Origin: Planctomycetota bacterium
GTDB taxonomy: Bacteria > Planctomycetota > Phycisphaerae > WQYP01
Reading direction: 5' to 3'
Length of the DNA: 7,503 nucleotides
Assembly: GCA_021828935.1 (NCBI GenBank)
Contig: JAJZCU010000093.1
Span: 1-7,503, forward strand
The notes below the pieces were generated by a model. It was not told the DNA's origin. It worked only from the letters and a program-made list of their open reading frames with translations, and ran no database searches. Positions 1-4,965 of this stretch are shown here, one piece after another (positions within the stretch are counted from its first letter, which is position 1; each line of letters begins with the position of its first letter). The translations under genes and the position numbers were made by a program.

Positions 1-1
1 C

Positions 2-91
2 ATGTGGATAGAGCTCGTCGTTCGCCTGCGCCTGCGGCTGGGCGGCGCGACCAACGGTCGCGGCTTTATGGGCAACGATGCCAATGTTTAA
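2..91 (+). CDS. Possible 3' end of a convergent gene (very short open frame)
   Basis: A plus-strand frame is open from the left edge to a TAA at 89-91, 14 bases before the pyrH stop codon at 106-108. The visible 29 residues end in GFMGNDANV and most codons end in G or C, as in the neighbouring genes. If real, it is the C-terminus of a gene entering from the left and converging on pyrH. The same bases are also open on the minus strand, but no good start codon or ribosome binding site is visible there. No family is recognisable, and chance openness over 90 GC-rich bases is quite possible. Confidence 0.2.
   Translation: MWIELVVRLRLRLGGATNGRGFMGNDANV
46..62. other. Perfect 7-bp hairpin (CGCGACC / GGTCGCG)
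   Basis: CGCGACC at 46-52 pairs perfectly with GGTCGCG at 56-62 around an AAC loop. It sits 44 bases downstream of the pyrH stop on the minus strand. No T-run follows on either strand, so it is not a canonical intrinsic terminator. It could protect or end the pyrH transcript, or could simply lie inside a coding frame. Confidence 0.3.
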
Positions 92-105
92 TTATTAATT
101 GCCGT

Positions 106-828
106 TTAGTCCACGGTGATCAACGTGCCGAGCTTTTCCCCCGCCGCCACCCGGCCGATGGCGCCCGGCCGTTTTAAATTAAACACAATTATTGGCAGCC
201 GCCGCTCCATGGCCAGGCTGATGGCCGTCATGTCCATTACGCGTAGATTGTCATTAATTACGCGGCGATAGGTGAGCCGGTCAAACATTTTGGCGTGGGG
301 GTTTTTCTTGGGGTCACTGTCGTACACGCCGTCCACTTTGGTTGCCTTCATGAGCACGTCGGCCTGCAATTCCGTGGCCCGCAGCGCGGCGCAGGTATCG
401 GTGGTAAAAAATGGATTGCCCGTGCCGGCCGCCAGCACCACCACGCGGCCTTTCTCCAGGTGCCGCAGCACGCGCCGGCGGATGAACGGTTCACACACCT
501 GACTGACCACCAGGGCACTGGCCACGCGCGTGGGCTGGCCGATGCCCTCAAGCGTGTCCTGCAGCGCAATGGCGTTCATCACCGTTGCCAGCATGCCCAT
601 GTAATCGGCGGTGGCCCGCTGGATGTGCCCGGCTGAAGCCACGGTTTCGCCGCGGGCAAAATTGCCGCCCCCCACCACCACGGCCACCTGCACGCCAGTT
701 TTGGCCACGGCTGCAATTTCGCCGGCAATCGTGGTTAATTCCGCGGCTTCCAAGCCAAAGCCGCCCTCGCGGCAGAGGCCCTCACCGGAGATTTTTAGCA
801 GAATTCTTTGGTACGCCAGATCGGACAT
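106..828 (-). CDS. pyrH: UMP kinase (uridylate kinase)
   Basis: This cytosolic enzyme phosphorylates UMP to UDP with ATP in de novo pyrimidine synthesis; the bacterial family forms hexamers of the amino-acid-kinase fold. The 240 residues match the usual family length. Visible motifs are KISGEGL (12-18, the phosphate-binding lysine region, usually KLSGEAL), GGGNFARGE (53-61), DYMGMLATVMNAIALQD (75-91, UMP site and allosteric core), GTGNPFFTTDT (135-145) and KATKVDGVYDSDP (161-173), with MDMTA (198-202) near the C-terminus. The ATG at 828-826 is preceded by GGAG with an 8-base gap, which supports this start. It lies 183 bases downstream of tsf on the same strand, consistent with the common tsf-pyrH order. 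No frr begins in the 105 bases visible beyond it. All key motifs look intact. Confidence 0.97.
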   Translation of the reverse strand: MSDLAYQRILLKISGEGLCREGGFGLEAAELTTIAGEIAAVAKTGVQVAVVVGGGNFARGETVASAGHIQRATADYMGMLATVMNAIALQDTLEGIGQPTRVASALVVSQVCEPFIRRRVLRHLEKGRVVVLAAGTGNPFFTTDTCAALRATELQADVLMKATKVDGVYDSDPKKNPHAKMFDRLTYRRVINDNLRVMDMTAISLAMERRLPIIVFNLKRPGAIGRVAAGEKLGTLITVD

Positions 829-836
829 CCTGGTGG

Positions 837-840
837 CTCC
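837..840 (-). promoter_or_regulatory. Ribosome binding site of pyrH
   Basis: GGAG on the minus strand lies 8 bases before the ATG at 828-826. This is good spacing and fixes the pyrH start. Confidence 0.7.
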
Positions 841-962
841 GTGGTGCGCCTGCGACCATTCGCACTAACGCCCGGGGGGTTCGGACCGTGATACGCTTGC
901 CATAGTGGTACGCACAACTTCCGGGGGCGTTCGATCCGGGTCGCCGGGAAGGCCCTCCGCGG

Positions 963-1002
963 GCGCTGCCCTGGCGCCCGCATTTAACGCGCCGCCAGGC
1001 GC
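963..1002 (-). other. Interrupted hairpin in the tsf-pyrH spacer
   Basis: CTGGCG (971-976) pairs with CGCCAG (993-998), and the flanking GCGC (963-966) pairs with GCGC (999-1002) across a 4-base bulge, giving ten base pairs around a 16-base loop. It begins about 10 bases after the tsf stop. No T-run follows on the minus strand, so it is not a classical terminator. It might be a processing or stability element that sets pyrH expression relative to tsf. A chance fold in GC-rich DNA is the alternative. Confidence 0.35.
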
Positions 1003-1011
1003 TCGTCCGGC

Positions 1012-1884
1012 TTACGCCTCGCCAACCTTAAACCGCGCGAACCGCACCAAGGCCAGTTGTGCCCCGGCCGCCGCGCCGGCCTCCTGCACCATTTGCTTAA
1101 TAGATTTCGCTTCATCCTTCACAAACGGCTGCTCCAGCAACACATGGTCGGCATAGAATTTCTCCAGCCGGCCATTCAATATGCTTTGCACCACCCGTTC
1201 AGGCTTGCCCGCCGTGCCTTCACGGGCAATTTCCTTTTCCCGTTCCACCACCGCCGGGTCGATCTGATCACGTGAAACGGCCACCGGCACCACGGGCACG
1301 CCGGCGGTGATATGCATGGCAATTTCGCCCAACAACACGCGCACGGCGTCATCGCCGCCGCCGTCTACTTGCACCAGCGCCCCAACCTTGGCGTTGTGGT
1401 GAATGTACTTGCCAACCAGCCCGTCCTTTGAAACGAACCGCGCCACGCCCGTGACCGCGACATTTTCCTTGATCGAACTTCCGGCCATTTCTTTAATAAC
1501 CGTCTGCACATTGCGGCCGGAATGGTCGGGATAGGTCAGGGCATTTAAGTCGGCAGGGCTTTCCACCGGGGTGGTATAGGCCAGTTCCAATAAATCGCGC
1601 AGCAGCACCTGAAAACCTTCGGTACGGGCGACAAAATCCGTCTGGCAGCCCAGGCGGATCATCACGCCAATCTTGCCGTCTTCGCTGACTTTGCCCGCCA
1701 CCAGGCCTTCCTTCATTTCATCGGACATTTTGCTGTCCGCCCGGCCCGCGCCCCATTTGCGCAGCAGATCAGCCGCCTGATCCATGTTGCCGTTGGCCTC
1801 CGTCAGGGCCTTCTTTGCTTCCATCATGCCCGCGCTGGTGCGGGCGCGCAGGGTCATCACGTCTTTTGCGCCAAATTCCGCCAT
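1012..1884 (-). CDS. tsf: Elongation factor Ts
   Basis: EF-Ts is the cytosolic nucleotide-exchange factor that recycles EF-Tu-GDP during translation. The 290-residue product begins MAEFGAKDV and carries the N-terminal UBA-like segment with RTSAGMMEAKKAL (15-27), the EF-Tu-contacting TDFVAR motif (82-87), two core subdomains, and the C-terminal RFKVGE end typical of the family. Length is normal. The ATG at 1884-1882 is chosen because the conserved family N-terminus begins there. The frame stays open upstream to a GTG at 1923, but those 13 residues are not family-like. The Shine-Dalgarno is weak (GAAG about 4 bases upstream). rpsB, the usual upstream partner, is absent: the next gene upstream is divergent. 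tsf is therefore transcribed from within 1885-2135, probably together with pyrH. Confidence 0.96.
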   Translation of the reverse strand: MAEFGAKDVMTLRARTSAGMMEAKKALTEANGNMDQAADLLRKWGAGRADSKMSDEMKEGLVAGKVSEDGKIGVMIRLGCQTDFVARTEGFQVLLRDLLELAYTTPVESPADLNALTYPDHSGRNVQTVIKEMAGSSIKENVAVTGVARFVSKDGLVGKYIHHNAKVGALVQVDGGGDDAVRVLLGEIAMHITAGVPVVPVAVSRDQIDPAVVEREKEIAREGTAGKPERVVQSILNGRLEKFYADHVLLEQPFVKDEAKSIKQMVQEAGAAAGAQLALVRFARFKVGEA

Positions 1885-1972
1885 TGTCTTCGATCCATGG
1901 TAAAAGGTGTTTCGCCGAGCCACGCGGCCCGACGTTCGTTCACGGCAAACAGTGTACGGTAGCCGGGAAAAA

Positions 1973-2032
1973 TGTTCCAGCGCGGCGGGTTTTAAGCCCG
2001 CACACAGGCAAAGTCAGGAATGTCGCGGAACA
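1973..2032. other. Nested inverted repeats in the tsf / DUF2127 divergent region
   Basis: TGTTCC (1973-1978) pairs with GGAACA (2027-2032). With a 3-base bulge, GCG (1982-1984) also pairs with CGC (2024-2026). Inside lies a hairpin, GCGGG (1985-1989) with CCCGC (1997-2001), around an AT-rich loop. The block is about 90-150 bases upstream of the tsf start, in the likely tsf leader or promoter region. On the minus strand the loosely promoter-like words CTGACT and TAAAAC are spaced 17 bases apart within it. It could be a leader structure or a protein-binding site; the sequence alone does not decide. Confidence 0.3.
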
Positions 2033-2124
2033 TCTCGGCCCGGCACCATCGCGCCATGCGCCGCTCCGCCGTACAATCTGCCTGTATTGCCGCCCACGCT
2101 CCCGGCGAGTGGTGGATGCTTTTT

Positions 2125-2129
2125 AAGGA
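2125..2129 (+). promoter_or_regulatory. Ribosome binding site of the DUF2127 gene
   Basis: AAGGA lies 6 bases before the ATG at 2136 and supports that start over the out-of-frame ATG at 2129. Confidence 0.65.
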
Positions 2130-2135
2130 TGCCCG

Positions 2136-2684
2136 ATGACCCAAAACCCTCCGCAAGGCCAGGCTCCCAAAAAAAGCTGGCTGTCGGTAAACGCCCTGCG
2201 CCGTCTGTTTCTTTGGAGCCTGCTGCTCAAGGGCCTTGATGGCGTGATGGAACTTGTCGGCGGCATCGTTTTGGCGTGCGTGAGCCGGGCCGCAATGATT
2301 AACATCGTGTATGCGATGACGCGCGGGGAACTGTCCGAAGACCCGCACGATTTTGTCGCCACCCACCTCACGACCATGGCCAGCAACCTGTCGGGCGATT
2401 CAAAAAACTTTGCCGCTTATTATCTTATCGGCCACGGCGTGTTGAAGCTTTTTTTGGTGATCTGCCTTTTGCGCAACTACCGGTGGGCCTATCCGGTGGG
2501 CATATTTATCATGCTGGGGTTCATTGGTTATGAAGGATTCCGCTTAAGCGCCCGGCCCTCCATACTGCTGGGGTTGCTGACGGCATTTGACGTGGCGGTG
2601 GTGCTTATCATCTATTTGGAATACCGGCAGGTAAAAAGCGGCCAGGAGCGCCCGAACTTATGGGGCAAAATGGCGCCGACGTGA
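2136..2684 (+). CDS. DUF2127-family integral membrane protein
   Basis: This is a predicted inner-membrane protein of 182 residues with four hydrophobic segments at about 24-48, 94-112, 118-137 and 142-163. The spacing and wording resemble the DUF2127 family: KGLDGVMELVGG (32-43) at the start of helix 1, the polar loop motif ELSEDPHDF (65-73), YLIGHGVLKL (96-105) in helix 2, and FDVAVVLIIYLEY (151-163) at the end. No catalytic motif or cofactor site is visible, and the family has no established biochemical role that I know of. It is divergent from tsf and is followed by a 541-base gap before the next gene, so it is probably transcribed alone. The start has a good Shine-Dalgarno. Length and topology look complete, with a short basic and polar C-terminal tail. 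Family assignment is fairly sure; function is unknown. Confidence 0.85.
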   Translation: MTQNPPQGQAPKKSWLSVNALRRLFLWSLLLKGLDGVMELVGGIVLACVSRAAMINIVYAMTRGELSEDPHDFVATHLTTMASNLSGDSKNFAAYYLIGHGVLKLFLVICLLRNYRWAYPVGIFIMLGFIGYEGFRLSARPSILLGLLTAFDVAVVLIIYLEYRQVKSGQERPNLWGKMAPT

Positions 2685-2687
2685 AAT

Positions 2688-2711
2688 GGCTTGCTTCGCC
2701 ACAGGCAAGCC
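2688..2711 (+). terminator. Possible weak terminator hairpin after the DUF2127 gene
   Basis: GGCTTGC (2688-2694) pairs perfectly with GCAAGCC (2705-2711) around a 10-base loop, starting 4 bases after the TGA stop. There is no T-run after it, so intrinsic termination would be inefficient. Its position right behind the stop is the main argument for a role in ending or protecting the transcript. Confidence 0.35.
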
Positions 2712-2767
2712 GCGACTCGTAACGACAGGCCGTGATCGAAACCAAGTCGGCCGGAAGATGGGGAAAT

Positions 2768-2860
2768 GCCACAGAGCACCCGGAGGTCACAGAGATACGT
2801 CTGACCCATCGGTGAATCGTTCATCATGTTCTTCTCTGTGTACTCTGTGCCCTCTGTGGC
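2768..2860. repeat. Palindromic intergenic repeat of CACAGAG / CTCTGTG words (copy 1)
   Basis: GCCACAGAG (2768-2776) is the exact complement of CTCTGTGGC (2852-2860), and CACAGAGA (2788-2795) of TCTCTGTG (2833-2840). CGGAG (2781-2785) also pairs with CTCTG (2843-2847) using one G-T pair. The apex has a further small hairpin (2811-2825). Within each arm the CACAGAG-like word recurs about every 9-11 bases, so this is both an inverted repeat and a short tandem pattern. There is no coding capacity. Similar CTCTGTG-rich intergenic palindromes occur, to my recollection, in many environmental bacterial genomes; copy number here is unknown. Confidence 0.75.
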
Positions 2861-2882
2861 CAATCTTCGCTAAATAAAAATC

Positions 2883-2950
2883 CGCTGGGGCGCCGTGCGG
2901 GGCCATGCGTCCGGATCCCCACCGATGCACCCATGCATATCTCCCCAGCG
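2883..2950. repeat. Inverted repeat enclosing a structured GC-rich segment
   Basis: CGCTGGGG (2883-2890) is the exact complement of CCCCAGCG (2943-2950). Inside, GTGC (2895-2898) can pair with GCAC (2927-2930), and GGGG (2899-2902) with CCCC (2917-2920), giving a stacked but bulged stem of about 16 pairs. CCCCAGCG occurs again directly at 3003-3010. Its wording differs from the CACAGAG palindromes on either side. It could be a small structured RNA, a mobile-element remnant or a chance fold. Confidence 0.45.
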
Positions 2951-2986
2951 TACGTTATAAACTAATATAAGCCACTCCCATAATTC

Positions 2987-3076
2987 AACGCGGGGGCGCC
3001 AACCCCAGCGCCTCAAAATCCCCGCACCCATTTCTCCACGCCGTCTCAGCGCTCTCCGCGCCTCCGCGTTTTTTTT
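2987..3076. repeat. Palindromic intergenic repeat (copy 2, diverged) with T8 tail
   Basis: The 13 bases at 2987-2999 pair with 3058-3070 with a single G-T pair and no gaps, around a 58-base loop; AGCGC (3007-3011) and GCGCT (3049-3053) can pair inside. The right arm (3044-3070) aligns almost without gaps with the right arm of the upstream palindrome (2833-2860), mostly with T/C exchanges, so both belong to one repeat pattern. Eight T residues (3069-3076) follow on the plus strand. The element could therefore also act as a long-loop terminator that insulates the downstream promoter. Confidence 0.65.
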
Positions 3077-3169
3077 CAACTCGCCAATGCGGCGCCATAC
3101 CGCCGAGAAAAACATTGGGTGACAAGGGATCCGCGCGCAGGGCCTGCGAGCCTTTGCCCGGTCCCGCAT

Positions 3170-3198
3170 TTGACTTCCCGCCGCTTGCCACTACAATG
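3170..3198 (+). promoter_or_regulatory. Sigma-70 type promoter of the sulfur-response operon
   Basis: TTGACT (3170-3175) and TACAAT (3193-3198) are separated by exactly 17 bases; each box matches the consensus at five of six positions. Transcription would start near 3204-3206, leaving a leader of only about 20 bases before the ATG at 3226. Confidence 0.8.
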
Positions 3199-3202
3199 CT
3201 TA

Positions 3203-3220
3203 TATTCCAATTGAGGAATA
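3203..3220 (+). promoter_or_regulatory. Probable operator of the ArsR-type repressor
   Basis: TATTCC (3203-3208) and GGAATA (3215-3220) form a perfect inverted repeat with a 6-base spacer. The site covers the predicted transcription start and includes the Shine-Dalgarno. This is the location and AT-rich dyad style of ArsR/SmtB and BigR-type operators, so bound repressor would block its own promoter. Identity of the binding protein is inferred from position. Confidence 0.65.
3213..3217 (+). promoter_or_regulatory. Ribosome binding site of the ArsR-type regulator
   Basis: GAGGA lies 8 bases before the ATG at 3226. This selects that start over upstream in-frame codons, and the right half of the palindrome overlaps it. 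Confidence 0.7.
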
Positions 3221-3225
3221 ATGAA

Positions 3226-3651
3226 ATGAATGTCAATGACAATCCAGTGTTGCTGCGGGCGGTGGCGCAAAGGCTGCAGGCCCTCGCTGACGAAAACCGC
3301 CTGCGTCTTTTGATGCGCCTGCGCACCGGCGAATGCACGGTGTCGCTGCTGGCCAGGGAACTGGACCTGGCGCAGCCGTCAGTTTCCAAGCATCTAAGCG
3401 TGCTACGCGAGGCCGGGCTGGTCACGGTGCGGCGTCAGGGCGTCGGCGCCTTTTACGCCGTGGCGGACCAATCTGTCTTTGAAATGTGCCACTTGGTGTG
3501 CGATGGCGTCTTCCGTCACATGCATCAACGCCGTGCGGAATTGGAATCGGCCATCGGCGCCGTGGCCGCTCCAGGCGCCCCGGCGCGCCGCGGAACCACA
3601 CGCCGCCGGCCAGCGCGCAAGAAAATTGTTTCACCATTTAACCCGGAGTAA
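3226..3651 (+). CDS. ArsR/SmtB-family repressor, probably thiol/persulfide sensing
   Basis: This is a 141-residue dimeric winged-helix DNA-binding protein. LADENRLRLLMRL (20-32) opens the domain, TVSLLARELDLAQPSVSKHLSVLREAGLV (38-66) is the helix-turn-helix, and VRRQGVGAFYAV (68-79) is the wing. Cysteines are at 37, 88 and 92. The first sits just before the helix-turn-helix and the other two in the C-terminal dimer helix, so a dithiol or persulfide sensor as in SqrR/BigR/YgaV is plausible, though a thiolate metal site is possible. Residues 113-141 form an Arg/Lys-rich tail (RRRPARKK) absent from compact family members. The start at 3226 has a Shine-Dalgarno and an operator directly upstream. 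The stop is 6 bases before the next gene. The partner genes argue for control of sulfide detoxification. Confidence 0.88.
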   Translation: MNVNDNPVLLRAVAQRLQALADENRLRLLMRLRTGECTVSLLARELDLAQPSVSKHLSVLREAGLVTVRRQGVGAFYAVADQSVFEMCHLVCDGVFRHMHQRRAELESAIGAVAAPGAPARRGTTRRRPARKKIVSPFNPE

Positions 3652-3657
3652 AACGCC

Positions 3658-4236
3658 ATGTCTGTAAAAACTGTTAGCGCCCAAGACTTTGCCCAGGCGT
3701 ATCGTCGCCGAGAAACGTTCGACTTAATTGACGTGCGCACGCCGGCCGAATTTGAGGCGGCGCATATCGTTAATTCGCGACTGTTGCCCCTGGATCGGCT
3801 GAATGCGGCCGCCGTTTCCGCCGACAGCGCTCCGGGAAAACCGGTCTATATCATGTGCCGCACGGGCAACCGCAGTCGCATGGCGGCTGAAAAACTCTCC
3901 GCCGCCGGGGTTGCGGACGCCGTAGTGGTTGCTGGCGGGCTGCAGGCTTGTGAAAAAACTGATCTCCCGATCCAACGCGGGCGGTCGATCATGTCGCTGG
4001 AACGGCAGGTGCGGATCGCAGCGGGCAGCTTGGTGTTGTTGGGCGTGCTCTGCGGTTTTCTCATCCAGCCACTGTTTTTCCTGGTTTCGGGATTCGTGGG
4101 CGCCGGGCTGGTCTTTGCCGGAATATCCGACACCTGCGCCATGGGCATGCTGCTGGCGAAGATGCCGTGGAACCAGCGTTCCCCCGCCGCCTGCGGTACG
4201 GCGGCGCCCCAGGCGAGCCCGGGCGCGCAAACTTAA
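3658..4236 (+). CDS. YgaP-like membrane-anchored rhodanese (rhodanese + DUF2892)
   Basis: This sulfurtransferase carries sulfane sulfur as a cysteine persulfide. The rhodanese domain (about 3-106) has LIDVRTPAEFEAAHI (23-37) and the active loop CRTGNRS (67-73, catalytic Cys67). The C-terminal part (112-173) is a two-helix DUF2892 hairpin with RQVRIAAGSLVLLGV and SGFVGAGLVFAGIS, closely resembling E. coli YgaP, ending MPWNQ as in that family. A 19-residue Ala/Pro-rich tail with one more Cys follows. Cys98 sits where rhodaneses usually have Trp in the GG-x-x-A-W motif, which is unusual. The rhodanese domain should face the cytoplasm. The gene begins 6 bases after the regulator, and its GGAG (3645-3648) overlaps the regulator's end, so the two are translated in tandem. 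The arrangement mirrors E. coli ygaV-ygaP. Confidence 0.9.
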   Translation: MSVKTVSAQDFAQAYRRRETFDLIDVRTPAEFEAAHIVNSRLLPLDRLNAAAVSADSAPGKPVYIMCRTGNRSRMAAEKLSAAGVADAVVVAGGLQACEKTDLPIQRGRSIMSLERQVRIAAGSLVLLGVLCGFLIQPLFFLVSGFVGAGLVFAGISDTCAMGMLLAKMPWNQRSPAACGTAAPQASPGAQT

Positions 4237-4288
4237 CAACATACGCAAAGCTAAGCCCGTACATCGCTTATTGATGATGGAGTAGGCC

Positions 4289-4885
4289 ATGAAAATTGAG
4301 AATCAAAGCCCGCAGGGAAATGCGGAGAATTCCGGCGGCCAAGCGCGGCCACCAATGCGGCGCTCAGCCTGGCAACGCTTCAACGCCGCGGCCCAGCGCC
4401 ATCCCGCGGTGATGCTGGCCGGACTGCTTTTGATTGGCGTATTAATCATTCGCAGCCGGGCCCTTGTGCGGGATATACAGAACCAATTCGGCCCGCCGCG
4501 TCCGCAGTTGCCCTGGCGGCACAATATCAGCCGTGCGGCCGCGGTTTCCGCCAAAACCGGCCGACCACTGCTGGTCGATTTTAACGCCCCGTGGTGCCCG
4601 CCGTGCCGCGCCATGCGACGCAATGTCTGGGTCAGCCGGCGCGTGCAGGCCTATGTTAAACAACATTTTATTCCGGTCTCGGCCGATATTTCCGCGCCGG
4701 CCGGGCAGCGGTTGGCGCGGCAGTACGCGGTCGATTCCATTCCACGAGTTTTGGTGCTTAACGCCAAGGGTCGAATAGTGCTCTCGGCCAGCGACATGGG
4801 TGTGGCGTCCACGCTGCGTTTTTTACGGGCGGCCGCGCACGCCCCGCCGGCCGGGCGCCTGCCCCGCGATTTTCTTATGGATTAG
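4289..4885 (+). CDS. Membrane-anchored thioredoxin-fold protein (WCPPC)
   Basis: This 198-residue protein has a polar N-terminus, one hydrophobic helix (about 40-55, AVMLAGLLLIGVLII), and a thioredoxin domain (about 80-182). The domain has RPLLVDFNAPWCPPC (92-106), giving a redox pair at Cys103 and Cys106, and the cis-proline IPRVLVL (151-157). It resembles Thioredoxin_7/DsbD-gamma-like domains more than classical TrxA (WCGPC). Basic residues flank both sides of the helix, so orientation is uncertain; a periplasm-facing domain is the usual arrangement. It begins 52 bases after the rhodanese, with GGAG 6 bases before the ATG. Within this operon its likely job is to reduce persulfides or protein disulfides formed during sulfide stress; that is inference from context. 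No signal-peptide cleavage site or lipobox is evident. Confidence 0.85.
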   Translation: MKIENQSPQGNAENSGGQARPPMRRSAWQRFNAAAQRHPAVMLAGLLLIGVLIIRSRALVRDIQNQFGPPRPQLPWRHNISRAAAVSAKTGRPLLVDFNAPWCPPCRAMRRNVWVSRRVQAYVKQHFIPVSADISAPAGQRLARQYAVDSIPRVLVLNAKGRIVLSASDMGVASTLRFLRAAAHAPPAGRLPRDFLMD

Positions 4886-4951
4886 GCCAGGCCGCACAAT
4901 AACTGGCGGCAGGGCGGCGGTCCCCGCCGGTTCCGTCAATGATTCAATGAT

Positions 4952-4957
4952 AAGGAG
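4952..4957 (+). promoter_or_regulatory. Strong ribosome binding site of the CstB-like gene
   Basis: AAGGAG lies 8 bases before the ATG at 4966. It is the most complete Shine-Dalgarno in the operon, suggesting high translation of the dioxygenase despite the 80-base spacer. Confidence 0.75.
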
Positions 4958-4965
4958 TCCCCATC

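Larger units (their letters stand above)
2685..3225. other. 541-base gene-free gap rich in inverted repeats
   Basis: No convincing gene is seen here. Open frames on the minus strand (for example around 2870-3169) are arginine-rich, lack ribosome binding sites and run across the repeats and the promoter. The stretch contains a small hairpin after the DUF2127 stop (2688-2711), a 93-base palindromic repeat (2768-2860), a GC-rich folded segment (2883-2950), a second repeat-family palindrome ending in eight T residues (2987-3076), and the promoter and operator of the next operon (3170-3220). Confidence 0.8.

Noticed and set aside
1..105. Start of frr downstream of pyrH on the minus strand
   Set aside because: The minus-strand translation has no RRF-like N-terminus and no convincing start with a ribosome binding site in the visible part. 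An ATG at 3-1 is too close to the edge to judge.
1885..1923. GTG start 13 codons upstream of the tsf ATG
   Set aside because: The conserved EF-Ts N-terminus begins at the ATG at 1884, and the extra residues are not family-like.
2768..2860. CRISPR array or direct-repeat array because of recurring CACAGAG words
   Set aside because: The repeats are 7-9 bases, arranged as a palindrome, with no uniform spacers and no cas genes nearby.
2685..3169. tRNA, riboswitch or insertion sequence in the long gap
   Set aside because: No cloverleaf with a T-loop signature, no riboswitch core that I recognise, and no transposase frame or target-site duplication is visible.
3115..3225. Longer N-terminus for the ArsR-type regulator, starting upstream of 3226
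   Set aside because: It would place the -35 and -10 boxes and the operator inside the gene, it lacks a Shine-Dalgarno, and the extra residues do not resemble the family.
2870..3425. Overlapping minus-strand open frames of about 99 and 146 codons through the repeat-rich gap and the arsR start
   Set aside because: They are Arg/Ser-rich with no recognisable family or ribosome binding site, and they run across the palindromes, the promoter and the helix-turn-helix gene. They are chance frames in GC-rich DNA.
4915..4929. CGGCGG-TCC-CCGCCG hairpin before the CstB-like gene as a terminator
   Set aside because: It is a 6-pair stem with a 3-base loop and no T-run, followed by a strong ribosome binding site. 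It is more likely an intercistronic stability hairpin or chance in GC-rich DNA.
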